Shown: positions 1 through 7,937, numbered from the stretch's first letter. The stretch: 8,844 nucleotides of DNA from Ferruginibacter sp. (GCA_025352435.1 JANXTN010000059.1:1-8844); one strand, 5' to 3'. Notes: generated by a model from the letters alone, not told the origin. Made by a program: numbers and translations.

Positions 1-436
1 TAAACCCGGCGCTGGAAATAAAACGAAGGTTATTTTTTCCAAAAATTAATTTTGCTTTTAATGGTATGCCCACATACTGGTAACTGTAAATAAACTGAAC
101 TTTTGTAGGTTGGGTTTCATTTGGGGTACTGTACGATAACTCTTGTATTTTTGTTTTGTACCCGTTATTAGAATATTGGATACCGGTTTCCAAAGCCCAA
201 TTTTTAGCGCAATTATATAAAAGATTTACCCCGGTTGTATATCCAAATTTCGCTTTTTCAGAATTGTTTCTACTATCAATTATAACATCAGTAAATGGCT
301 TGTTATCATTATTTTTTAGAGTTCTGTAATTATAATCAGGTGATAAATTATAACCGATAAAAATTTTATCTTTTGACTGTTATGCGTTAGAATTTAAAAA
401 CGAGAACAAGATTAACAAAAGGCTGATTAATTTCAT
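1..436 (-). pseudogene. Outer-membrane beta-barrel protein, 5' part, with premature stop at codon 19
   Basis: Reading leftward from an ATG at 436-434, the first 18 codons give a clean Sec signal peptide (MKLISLLLILFSFLNSNA) that should be cleaved after Ala18. Codon 19 (382-380) is TAA. The same frame then stays open for about 126 codons to the window edge, with no further stop. The downstream part has the look of the small outer-membrane beta-barrel family (PorT-like, OMP_b-brl_2): short amphipathic strands such as GVNLLYN, WALETGIQYS and YQYVGIPLKAKLIFG, the last being the typical 'Y..IPL..K' segment. No ATG, GTG or TTG early after the stop could restore a secreted product. One C-to-T change of a CAA Gln codon would explain the TAA, giving NA|QQSKDK. 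It may be a recent pseudogene, a strain polymorphism or a sequencing error. The 3' end lies outside the window. The family assignment is moderate; the stop itself is seen directly. Confidence 0.72.
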
Positions 437-519
437 ACATCATTTTTTTAATGTTCGATTAGTTAAAATGTTGGTACTATAATTTATAAAATTACACCAA
501 TAAAAGTTGAATAAAATTC

Positions 520-535
520 CTATTGCCCCCAATAG
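520..535. repeat. Short perfect hairpin CTATTG-CCCC-CAATAG
   Basis: Six bases (520-525) and their exact complement (530-535) flank a CCCC loop. It lies in the gap between the divergent outer-membrane protein gene and the glycyl-tRNA synthetase gene, and next to the larger inverted-repeat cluster. Neither strand shows a following T-run, so it is not a standard terminator. Its role is unknown. Confidence 0.55.
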
Positions 536-540
536 CCCCG

Positions 541-664
541 ATGGGCAGTAGTAGCTGCCGCATAGTAAACTTTAAATTATAAAAAGGATTGTGCGGCACT
601 ACTACAGACAGCGGGTTACAAATGCTGAAAATAAATCATCTGCCCATGCTCCTCCTTCGGCAGA
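541..664. repeat. Nested inverted-repeat cluster between divergent genes
   Basis: Several complementary arms overlap here. The strongest pair is GTAGTAGCTGCCGCA (548-562) with TGCGGCACTACTAC (592-605): 14 base pairs with one bulged C at 555, extendable inward by weaker pairs. An outer pair, ATGGGCAG (541-548) with CTGCCCAT (640-647), encloses it. Two alternatives compete with these: GGCAG (544-548) with CTGCC (555-559), and TCTGCC (639-644) with GGCAGA (659-664). The cluster is richer in G+C than the AT-rich DNA on either side. No open frame of note crosses it. It could be a miniature transposon or REP-like dispersed repeat, or the DNA of a small structured RNA. A T-box is unlikely because no T-box-like conserved sequence is seen and the best promoter lies downstream of it. 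Confidence 0.6.
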
Positions 665-694
665 CAAGTCCTAAAAACTATACATCTTTAAAAA

Positions 695-725
695 TTTAAA
701 AGATATTTTTCGTTGTTTATATTTG
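695..725 (+). promoter_or_regulatory. Putative Bacteroidota-type promoter of glyQS
   Basis: TATATTTG at 718-725 matches the Bacteroidota -7 consensus TAnnTTTG at all fixed positions. TTTA at 695-698, 19 bases upstream, resembles the -33 TTTG element with one mismatch. Transcription would start about 5-8 bases past the -7 box, at or next to the ATG at 731, giving an mRNA with almost no leader. This is a sequence match only; no start site is known. Confidence 0.45.
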
Positions 726-730
726 CAGCT

Positions 731-2188
731 ATGGCAAATGAAGCAAATAATTTTGCGGAAATAATTTCGCATTGTAAGGAATACGGTTACATTTTTCAAA
801 GCAGTGAATTGTATGATGGGCTTGCGGCGGTGTATGATTATGGGCAAATGGGTGCACAGCTAAAGAAAAATATTAGAGATGCCTGGTGGAAAAGCATGAC
901 CCAACTGCACGAAAATATTGTGGGTATTGATGCTGCTATTTTTATGCACCCAATTGTGTGGAAAGCGAGCGGGCATGTGGATAGTTTTAGTGACCCAATG
1001 ATTGACAACAAAGACAGCAATAAAAGATATAGAGTTGATCATTTAATTGAAGGCCATGTGGAGCAACTTGCGGTGGACAAAGAAGCGCTAGGAAAAGAAA
1101 TTTTAGCAAATATGGATGCTTTACTTGCAGCAAATGACTATACAGGATTAAAAAAATTAATTGAAGACAACAATATAAAATGCAGCATCAGCAAAACCTG
1201 CAACTGGACAGACATCAGAGAATTTAATTTAATGTTCAATACCAAGATAGGAAGTGTAACAGACGAGGCGGATACAATTTATTTGCGTCCCGAAACCGCA
1301 CAGGGAATTTTTGTAAACTTTTTAAATGTGCAAAAAAGCGGTCGTATGAAAATACCGTTTGGTATTGCACAAACCGGTAAGGCTTTTAGAAATGAAATTG
1401 TTGCCCGCCAGTTTATTTTTAGAATGCGGGAATTTGAACAAATGGAAATGCAGTTTTTTGTTCGCCCCGGTTCACAAAAAAAATGGTTTGATTACTGGAA
1501 AGATGAAAGAAAGAAGTGGCATGAAAGTATTGGAATCCCTGCAGAAAAATTACGTTTTCACGATCACATAAAACTTGCGCATTATGCAGATATGGCCCTG
1601 GATATTGAATTTGAATTTCCATTTGGCTGGAAGGAACTGGAAGGTATACACAGCCGTACAGATTTTGATCTTACGCAACATGCAAGCTTTAGTAAAAAGA
1701 AAATACAGTACTTTGATAACGACCTAAATGAAGAAGGAAAACCTTATGGCAATTACACTCCTTATGTGGTAGAAACATCTGTAGGATTAGATCGTTTGTT
1801 TTTAACCATTCTTAGTCTGGCATACCAAAATGAAACATGGATAAAAGAGGATGGTACGGAAGATAGCCGGGTAGTTTTAAAAATTCCTGCAAAACTTGCG
1901 CCTACAAAACTGGCTATTTTACCATTGCTTAAAAAAGATGGACTGCCCGAAACTGCCAAAGAATTAATGAACGAATGCAAGCAGAGTTTTCATTGTTTTT
2001 ATGAAGAGAAAGATGCTATCGGAAAACGCTACCGCCGCATGGATGCAATAGGCACGCCATTCTGCGTTACAATAGACCACCAAACCAAAGAAGACAATAC
2101 AGTCACCATTCGCTACAGAGATGATATGCGCCAAGAGCGAATTGCAGTGAGTGAAGTGAGGAAGTTGGTGGAGGGAATGATAAAATAA
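731..2188 (+). CDS. glyQS: Glycyl-tRNA synthetase, single-chain class II type
   Basis: This cytosolic enzyme joins glycine to tRNA-Gly using ATP. It is the homodimeric single-chain form, unlike the two-subunit form of proteobacteria. The 485-residue product falls in the usual size range. Visible signatures are the N-terminal run CKEYGYIFQSSELYDGLAAV with DYG shortly after, the HENIVGIDAAIFMHP block, FNLMFNT, RPETAQG (about 186-192), class II motif 2 around FRNE (219-222) with REFEQMEMQFF after it, motif 3 GLDRLF (from 352), and a C-terminal anticodon-binding domain (about 385-485). I chose the ATG at 731 because homologues begin close to MANE. The frame can be extended upstream to a TTG at 713, but those codons overlap the likely promoter and look non-native. 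No Shine-Dalgarno sequence is seen, as is usual in this phylum. It is transcribed alone and ends at a hairpin terminator. Confidence 0.97.
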   Translation: MANEANNFAEIISHCKEYGYIFQSSELYDGLAAVYDYGQMGAQLKKNIRDAWWKSMTQLHENIVGIDAAIFMHPIVWKASGHVDSFSDPMIDNKDSNKRYRVDHLIEGHVEQLAVDKEALGKEILANMDALLAANDYTGLKKLIEDNNIKCSISKTCNWTDIREFNLMFNTKIGSVTDEADTIYLRPETAQGIFVNFLNVQKSGRMKIPFGIAQTGKAFRNEIVARQFIFRMREFEQMEMQFFVRPGSQKKWFDYWKDERKKWHESIGIPAEKLRFHDHIKLAHYADMALDIEFEFPFGWKELEGIHSRTDFDLTQHASFSKKKIQYFDNDLNEEGKPYGNYTPYVVETSVGLDRLFLTILSLAYQNETWIKEDGTEDSRVVLKIPAKLAPTKLAILPLLKKDGLPETAKELMNECKQSFHCFYEEKDAIGKRYRRMDAIGTPFCVTIDHQTKEDNTVTIRYRDDMRQERIAVSEVRKLVEGMIK

Positions 2189-2221
2189 AAAAAGGCTGCC
2201 GTGTGAAAGGCAGCCTTTTTT
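2187..2221. terminator. Bidirectional rho-independent terminator
   Basis: GGCTGCC (2194-2200) pairs perfectly with GGCAGCC (2209-2215) around an eight-base loop. A seven-base A-run precedes the stem and a six-base T-run follows it, so the structure can terminate in both directions. It serves glyQS on the plus strand, whose stop codon it touches, and the convergent SusCD operon on the minus strand, which ends at 2231. Confidence 0.92.
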
Positions 2222-2230
2222 ATAAAATTA

Positions 2231-3001
2231 TTAATAAGTCGCAAAAGTCGAAATTGCCTTAACCCCTCTAAAACTTCCATTGTACACTGAAGTATAGCTT
2301 CTAGATGGTACCAAACTTGTTACAAGTTGCTTTGCAATTATAGGTGTTGTTGTGCCTGTCGCAACAACATACAATGTGTCTGATAAACCTGATGCATAAG
2401 GAATAAAATCTGTTACAGTATTGGTTGAAATATTTGTGAAAACCGGCGTGTTTGATGCAAGTACCGGCGAGCCATTTACAAATACGGGCGTACCGGATAT
2501 TCTTCTAAATGAATATACATCTACATTAGGCACAGCAATAGTATTATAAATAAAATTGGCAAACCGTAATCTTGATGTAGTATCTGTAGGAATTGTAATG
2601 TTATTTGCTACAGTTATTTGCTTTATAGATGTAAGCGTATCGTAAGTAAAAGTGGTGTAACTTTTCCCTGCATCAAAATTTTGAGTAAAAGTAATGGGTG
2701 CCTGCGTTGTGTTGGCAGCAGTATCTTTTATTAATATTGCTCTTGAACCTGGAGTAAGTTTAATACCATAAGCACTTGCTGGAAAAATACTGCCAAAACC
2801 TAAAGAAGCACCTGTAACGGCCACGCCATCTACGTATACATAATTTCTTGCTGATTTTACAGTAGCATTAAAAACCTGTAAAGTAGCAGATTTATTTACG
2901 TCGATAGTTAAATCGGCTACTTGAGGAATTTCTCGGGTGCAGGAAATATATAACAATGAAAGTAAAACAGGTATCAATATGTTGATTTTTGAAAATGTCA
3001 T
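2231..3001 (-). CDS. Lipoprotein with two tandem DUF4397-like repeats
   Basis: This 256-residue protein starts with a lipoprotein signal (hydrophobic IPVLLSLLYIS, then Cys21), so it should be acylated and anchored in the outer membrane. The residues after Cys21 (TREIPQ) only weakly resemble a surface-export signal. The mature part has two similar halves. The first (about 40-125) opens LQVFNATVKS, continues YVYVDGVAV and TPGSRAILIKD, and closes GKSYTTFTYD. The second (about 143-252) opens SRLRFANF, continues NVDVYSF, and closes SRSYTSVYNG. This matches the DUF4397 pattern of beta-rich domains found in extracellular bacterial proteins; the biochemical role of the family is unknown. It is the last gene of the SusC-SusD operon, 18 bases after the SusD stop, where SusE/SusF-type accessory binding lipoproteins usually sit. 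A role in holding substrate at the surface is therefore an inference. The start is preceded by an A-rich stretch rather than a Shine-Dalgarno sequence. Confidence 0.82.
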   Translation of the reverse strand: MTFSKINILIPVLLSLLYISCTREIPQVADLTIDVNKSATLQVFNATVKSARNYVYVDGVAVTGASLGFGSIFPASAYGIKLTPGSRAILIKDTAANTTQAPITFTQNFDAGKSYTTFTYDTLTSIKQITVANNITIPTDTTSRLRFANFIYNTIAVPNVDVYSFRRISGTPVFVNGSPVLASNTPVFTNISTNTVTDFIPYASGLSDTLYVVATGTTTPIIAKQLVTSLVPSRSYTSVYNGSFRGVKAISTFATY

Positions 3002-3019
3002 TTTTGTCTTTTTTTTAAA

Positions 3020-4693
3020 TTAAGGCATGGTGAACCAAGGTTGATAAGTAATGTAATCAGGCTTTACTGCACCAATTCTTGTTAACTCCGGTACATTATA
3101 TAAATATTCGGAATTGAATCGTGGCCTGCATCTATAAACCAGATTTCCATTGTTGGTTGTAACAAGATAGTTTATGGGCGAAGTTGGAGGGGTTATAAAA
3201 TCTGCATACACTTTGTTTCCTGTCGCCGGGTCAATATCTATATAATGGTACTTCCGCATATCAGTCCAGGTTTGGTGTGTTCCCCAGCCAAATAATGCAA
3301 TGTATTTCTGAAGCATTATTCTTGTGAGCGTTAGATCTGCAGCACTTGTGGGCACCACTGCAGGATTTGCCAGGTAGGCTGCTTTTGCTGCAGGAGTAAT
3401 AGCACGTGCTGAAGGTATCTTGAATGAAAATGTTGTGGTAAGCATATCAAAGTTTAAACTGATAGCATTTTTATATGCTGCAAGTGCCATTGCTTTATCT
3501 CCTTTTAAATATGCAGCTTCAGCAACTACAAATTGCATTTCAGAAGCCGTCATAAGTGGCCATGGGCCGCGGTTTCCAAACACATATTTTGCACTGTCAT
3601 CTGTTCCGGTAGTTGCAATTTGTTGAGGGTTTCTCCAAAAGTTTTTTGGATAGTTCGCTGTAGGTTGTGTACCGTTTAGGTATTCTGTTACGCCAAGCCA
3701 CGGCATAACTCCTTTAAAAGTACCTAATGAATTTTCGCTCAGCATATACCATGTTCTTGGATCATTTACTCCCGTAAATGCACCAGTGTTTGCGCCCGAC
3801 ATTAAGTTGGCAATGTAACCTCCCTGTCTTATAGTTCCAACATTTGACCGTGTTGGTCCAAAGTAACTGTTGAAACCATTGCTTGTATTTACACCTGAAA
3901 ATGTAGCTAAAATATTTTCAGAGTTATTGCTTAGGGAAAGGTTTGCATATTTAATTGCTGAATCCGCATACTTATTGGTTGCAAATATTCCTTTACTGCT
4001 TAAATCAATGTACGATCGAGCAAGAATACCATAAACAAACTTTTTCCATTTATTAATATCTCCGCCGTTTAAGTACGCATCGCTTTGTGCAAGATTTGCA
4101 GGGTTTACATTACCATCTGTTCTGCTTAGATTACTTAATGCTTTAAAACAGATTGCACGGCAACTGTCATAAAATTCAGGTTGTGTATCGTATTTAAATT
4201 GCGCAAGGTTAGTATTGAATGCTTCTTTAAGAATAGCATCGCTATATTGGTTGGTTAATTCCAGCCAGTCCCATGCTCTCACAGCATATCCAACACCTAC
4301 GAAATCCCATTTTTGTTGCTCAGTACCCCATTCTATAATTCTATTCACATTTTGGCCATGACCATAATAAACGGCTGCCCATATTCCACCGGTATTATCA
4401 CTACCGATAGTACCACCCATTGAGCCATAATTTTCACCTGCGGCTGTTGATCCCCAATATTGGATGTATCTGCCTAAAAGTACATCATCAATCTGCAATC
4501 CGTAGTTTGTACCTGCAGCAGAATTAAAAGCAGTAAAACCGCCTATAACTCCCGGCAGTATTGTTTCTATTGGAACAACAACAAGGGCATTTGGATTTAA
4601 GTAGGCATCATCAATTTTTTTCTTGCAGGACCAGGAACCAAATATGGAGATTGCAGCAAGAAAAAGAATTGGTTTGGAAAAAATATTTTTCAT
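3020..4693 (-). CDS. SusD/RagB-family nutrient-binding outer-membrane lipoprotein
   Basis: This is the surface lipoprotein that forms a hinged lid over its SusC partner and captures substrate. The 557-residue product has a lipoprotein signal ending FGSWS before Cys23, followed by KKKIDD, a basic/acidic stretch compatible with surface export. The family start DAYLNPNA is at 29-36, followed by LPGVIGG. Helical TPR-like segments follow, including AEAAYLKGDKAMALAAYKNA (from 391), and the late signature WTDMRKYH (476-483). The start and overall layout best fit the 'SusD-like_2' branch rather than classical starch-binding SusD. The gene lies 22 bases downstream of the SusC stop and 18 bases upstream of the DUF4397 lipoprotein, so one transcript is likely. 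No residue pattern reveals the ligand: it could be a glycan, a peptide or another oligomer. No frameshift or truncation is visible. Confidence 0.94.
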   Translation of the reverse strand: MKNIFSKPILFLAAISIFGSWSCKKKIDDAYLNPNALVVVPIETILPGVIGGFTAFNSAAGTNYGLQIDDVLLGRYIQYWGSTAAGENYGSMGGTIGSDNTGGIWAAVYYGHGQNVNRIIEWGTEQQKWDFVGVGYAVRAWDWLELTNQYSDAILKEAFNTNLAQFKYDTQPEFYDSCRAICFKALSNLSRTDGNVNPANLAQSDAYLNGGDINKWKKFVYGILARSYIDLSSKGIFATNKYADSAIKYANLSLSNNSENILATFSGVNTSNGFNSYFGPTRSNVGTIRQGGYIANLMSGANTGAFTGVNDPRTWYMLSENSLGTFKGVMPWLGVTEYLNGTQPTANYPKNFWRNPQQIATTGTDDSAKYVFGNRGPWPLMTASEMQFVVAEAAYLKGDKAMALAAYKNAISLNFDMLTTTFSFKIPSARAITPAAKAAYLANPAVVPTSAADLTLTRIMLQKYIALFGWGTHQTWTDMRKYHYIDIDPATGNKVYADFITPPTSPINYLVTTNNGNLVYRCRPRFNSEYLYNVPELTRIGAVKPDYITYQPWFTMP

Positions 4694-4715
4694 GTCAGAT
4701 TTTTATTTGTTGTAA

Positions 4716-7700
4716 TTATTTAAAATTTGCTCTGAGTCCAAAACTTAGACTTAATGGCGTGGGGGCAGAACCTAAATCAAGCCCATATCCACCTACACCG
4801 CCTGTACCAGGATTATTTGCATTTACTGCAGGATCTGCACCATAATAATTTGTAATAAGAATAAGGTCGTTACCTGTAACAAATATGCTTAAAGCCTTGA
4901 AGGCGTTAAATCTTTTAATAGCACTTGCAGGGAGTTGGTAATTTAAAGTAAGATCTCTTAACCTTAACCAGTTTACATTTTTCTGAATAAATTCTTCATC
5001 AGGTAAAGAAGTGTAGTAACTGCTTAAATACTGTGGTACGATTGCGAGCGTATTTACTGTAGGCGTAATTGAATTTTGAAGGCCATCATTTAATACGCCG
5101 TTTATTAAAATAGGATTACTGCGGTTTGCTGTTCTTACACTTTTACCTAAACCTGTAAGCAATTGGTCAGTGCCGTTATAAATATCCCCGCCTACTTTTA
5201 AATCCCAAAGAAAACTTAAGCTTAAGTTTTTATACCTAAAGCTGTTAAGCGTACCGAGATTAAAATCGGGAGTTCTGTCAGCAATTACTTCATTAGTTCC
5301 TCCATTGACCAATGGAATACCGGAGACTGGACTGATTAATATTTGACCTGCATTGTTTCTCGTGTACTTTGATCCTGTAATTGTCCCTGTAGAAAAGCCT
5401 CTTACCAAACCACCTCTTACGTTTGAAATATAAGTATCAGAATTATAAAAATCATTCAAAATGCCTATAGATGCAGGAAGTGTAAGAACCTCACTCCACA
5501 TATGGCTAAAATTAAAATTGATATTCCAGCTAAAATCTTTCTTTTTTATAGGGTTCAAATTTAAAGTTAGTTCAACGCCCTGGTTACGCAATGATGCAGC
5601 ATTGGTCGTGTTTAAAATAGCGCCTGTTGCATAACTTGCTCTGTATCCTTGAGCAATTTGATTTGTACAAAGCGTATTGTAATATGCCGCCTCCAGTGTG
5701 ATATTATTATTAAAAAGTCTAAACTCTGTTCCTACTTCATAGGTTTTTTGTTTCTCAGGACTTAAATAAGGGTTGGCATTTGTAAAACCATACGTGTAAG
5801 TAACGGGAAGGTTATTACTGCTAAAATTATTTACAAAAAATGATTGGTTCGAATATGGATCATTTAAGCGTGCAGTACTTGCTAATGATGACCTGAGTTT
5901 AAAATAATTTAAAATATTCCCCTTTTTAATAGAAGGAAATATGTCGGAAACTATTACACTTAAACTTGCGCCCGGGTAATTATAATTTCTGTTTATTGCA
6001 GGAATGGGAGATGCAGATTCAAACCGATGCGAGTATGTAAGAAACGCAAGATTTTTGTACCCAATTGAAACTTCGCCAAAGCCCGCCAATTCTCTAAAAA
6101 TATTTACGTTCGGCCTACCATTGTTATTTTGTAATAAACGCCTTCTGGAATTTTTTGAAGTGATACTACTGTCAGTAGCATTAAAGTCTGTAGATCTAAT
6201 GACGCCATTTTTATACATGTTTCCGTCAACTCCAATTGAATCAATTAAATTGTTGCCTACAATAGCGAACTGCTGTGTTTCAAAATCTTGCCACATGGTA
6301 CCCACCAATAACCTCGTTGAAAAATTTCCAATTTTCTTCTTAGCCGTGGCTGTAATAGTATGGTTATAGCCTTTGTATTTTCTATAATAATTGTCTAAAC
6401 TTCCTCCTGTGAGTGATGTAAGTTGAAATGATTGAGGGTGCACAAATACATAGCCATCATCTTTATAAGTGTCGTAGCCAAATCTTCCACTTAATGCCAG
6501 CCAATTTAATGGATTATAATCAACAGCTAAGGTTGATACAATGCGATTTAAAACGTCTCCGCTTCTATTATGTTTAGCACTCCAAAGTGGGTTATCAAAA
6601 TCTGAATTTCGGTTTTTATTAAAAAGTATATTTTTATTACCGTATCCATCTTCATAATTTCTAATGTCATTGTTTGATGGCCATTCATACAATTCTACTA
6701 AATATCCACCAGCGCCCGACCCTGATGCAGAGCTTTTAAGTGGCCTTAAATTATCTGCATTTGTATATGCTATGGTAGGAGTAACGGAAATGTATTTACC
6801 GATTTTAGTGGTATTAGAAAGTTTGAAATTATATTTCCTGAATGTATTAAATGGTACAACACCACGACTGTCAAAAAACTGAGCAGATGCCCGAAATCCG
6901 ACATTAGATGTACCGAATTCTGCACTAAGATTATGCGTTTGCGCAAAACCTACGTTAAAAAAATGATGAAGATTATCATAGAATGTAGTTCCGGGTTTCC
7001 AGGCAGGGCCGAATGATGTGAAAACGCCTGATGAAGTTGCTGATGCAAAAGGAATATTATTACTAGTACCGGGTCCAAAATCATTATTTACTTCTGTAAA
7101 CCTTGTCTCTTTTTGATAGCGGAAATTATTATCGTATGCCAATAAAATTTTACCGTTTGAAGCTTTGGCTTTTTTAGTTGTTATAACAATTGCTCCTGAA
7201 CTTGCCTGACTACCGTACAATGCCGTTGCTTCAGGACCTTTTAATACTGTAACTGATTCTATATCGCTTGGGTTTATGTCAGCTATTCTATTTGTATTAT
7301 CGTTGTTTCTGTTATTTCCATCGGAGGCTAAACCGATTCCACTTCCACTTTGCGAGTTAGAGTTTAAAGTTTGGTTATCTAAAATTATTCCGTCTACAAC
7401 AAACAAGGGCTGGTTTGTACCGGAAATCGTATTAAATCCTCTAAGCACAATTCCTGAAGATGCACCTGCAGTACCGGATGTAGGCGTAACAGTTAAACCT
7501 GCCACACGGCCCTGTAAGCCGTTTACAAAATTTTCTCTCTGCGTTTGTTGTATATCATTTCCTTTCACCGTCTGAACTGAATATCCCAATTCTCTCGGGT
7601 TTCTCTTTATATCCATTGCTACAACCACTTCATCAAGTGTTCCATCAAATTTTTCTAACCTGATAGTTAGAAATGAGGCATCCTTAATTTTGACTTGTTT

Positions 7701-7937
7701 TCCTTTAAAATTTACTGAAGAAACAATGAGCACGTCATCTCTCATTGCATTGATGCTGAAATTTCCGTTAGCATCCGTTTTCGTTCCTGTGCTTTTGCCT
7801 TTAATTTGAATAGAGGCAGATTCTACTGATCCACCATCTTTATCATTTACAACCCTCCCACTTATTAATTGTGCAAAGGTTATTAAAGGAATTATTAAAA
7901 ATAGTGTGAGGACTATTTTAGGTAAAAGTTTTCTCAT
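4716..7937 (-). CDS. SusC/RagA-family TonB-dependent outer-membrane transporter
   Basis: This is the outer-membrane barrel that imports substrate delivered by SusD, powered by the TonB-ExbB-ExbD complex. The 1073 residues are full length. In order: a Sec signal peptide cleaved after Ala22 (LITFA|Q), an N-terminal carboxypeptidase-regulatory-like beta domain (about 25-97, ISGRVVND...TKTDANGNFSI), a TonB-box region DEVVVAMDIKR (102-112) followed by LGYSVQ, a plug domain (about 118-256) with LRGFNT, PLFVVDGI and the family hallmark LYGSQASSGAIVITTKK (240-256), then a long barrel ending LSLSFGLRANFK. The 'xxIKR...LGYSVQ' box marks the SusC subgroup related to RagA-type proteins. It is the first gene of the operon, so the operon promoter should lie upstream of 7937. 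No ECF sigma factor or anti-sigma factor is next to it, and no extra N-terminal signalling domain is seen, so sigma/anti-sigma control is not supported here. Substrate unknown. Confidence 0.96.
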   Translation of the reverse strand: MRKLLPKIVLTLFLIIPLITFAQLISGRVVNDKDGGSVESASIQIKGKSTGTKTDANGNFSINAMRDDVLIVSSVNFKGKQVKIKDASFLTIRLEKFDGTLDEVVVAMDIKRNPRELGYSVQTVKGNDIQQTQRENFVNGLQGRVAGLTVTPTSGTAGASSGIVLRGFNTISGTNQPLFVVDGIILDNQTLNSNSQSGSGIGLASDGNNRNNDNTNRIADINPSDIESVTVLKGPEATALYGSQASSGAIVITTKKAKASNGKILLAYDNNFRYQKETRFTEVNNDFGPGTSNNIPFASATSSGVFTSFGPAWKPGTTFYDNLHHFFNVGFAQTHNLSAEFGTSNVGFRASAQFFDSRGVVPFNTFRKYNFKLSNTTKIGKYISVTPTIAYTNADNLRPLKSSASGSGAGGYLVELYEWPSNNDIRNYEDGYGNKNILFNKNRNSDFDNPLWSAKHNRSGDVLNRIVSTLAVDYNPLNWLALSGRFGYDTYKDDGYVFVHPQSFQLTSLTGGSLDNYYRKYKGYNHTITATAKKKIGNFSTRLLVGTMWQDFETQQFAIVGNNLIDSIGVDGNMYKNGVIRSTDFNATDSSITSKNSRRRLLQNNNGRPNVNIFRELAGFGEVSIGYKNLAFLTYSHRFESASPIPAINRNYNYPGASLSVIVSDIFPSIKKGNILNYFKLRSSLASTARLNDPYSNQSFFVNNFSSNNLPVTYTYGFTNANPYLSPEKQKTYEVGTEFRLFNNNITLEAAYYNTLCTNQIAQGYRASYATGAILNTTNAASLRNQGVELTLNLNPIKKKDFSWNINFNFSHMWSEVLTLPASIGILNDFYNSDTYISNVRGGLVRGFSTGTITGSKYTRNNAGQILISPVSGIPLVNGGTNEVIADRTPDFNLGTLNSFRYKNLSLSFLWDLKVGGDIYNGTDQLLTGLGKSVRTANRSNPILINGVLNDGLQNSITPTVNTLAIVPQYLSSYYTSLPDEEFIQKNVNWLRLRDLTLNYQLPASAIKRFNAFKALSIFVTGNDLILITNYYGADPAVNANNPGTGGVGGYGLDLGSAPTPLSLSFGLRANFK
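5211..5230. repeat. Perfect 20-base palindrome inside the SusC gene
   Basis: AAAACTTAAGCTTAAGTTTT reads the same on both strands. It encodes residues 903-909 of the transporter (K-N-L-S-L-S-F), part of a beta strand whose alternating Leu-Ser codons (TTA-AGC-TTA-AGT) help create the symmetry. It may be coincidence. No flanking signal suggests a function. Confidence 0.6.

Noticed and set aside
520..664. CRISPR array or retron RNA
   Set aside because: There are no regularly spaced identical repeats, and no reverse transcriptase or cas gene anywhere in the window.
713..730. Upstream TTG start for glycyl-tRNA synthetase adding six residues
   Set aside because: The added codons overlap a full TAnnTTTG promoter match, and homologues start at or near the MANE sequence encoded from 731.
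520..730. T-box or other aminoacyl-tRNA-sensing leader for glyQS
   Set aside because: No T-box-like conserved sequence or terminator/antiterminator pair with a T-run is visible, the likely promoter is downstream of the repeats, and T-boxes are not typical of this phylum.
4561..4845. 94-codon plus-strand open frame across the SusC-SusD junction
   Set aside because: It is antisense to two strongly supported genes and matches nothing recognisable.
7276..7575. 99-codon plus-strand open frame within the SusC gene
   Set aside because: It lies wholly antisense to the plug domain of the transporter; its hydrophobic look comes from the complement of that coding sequence.
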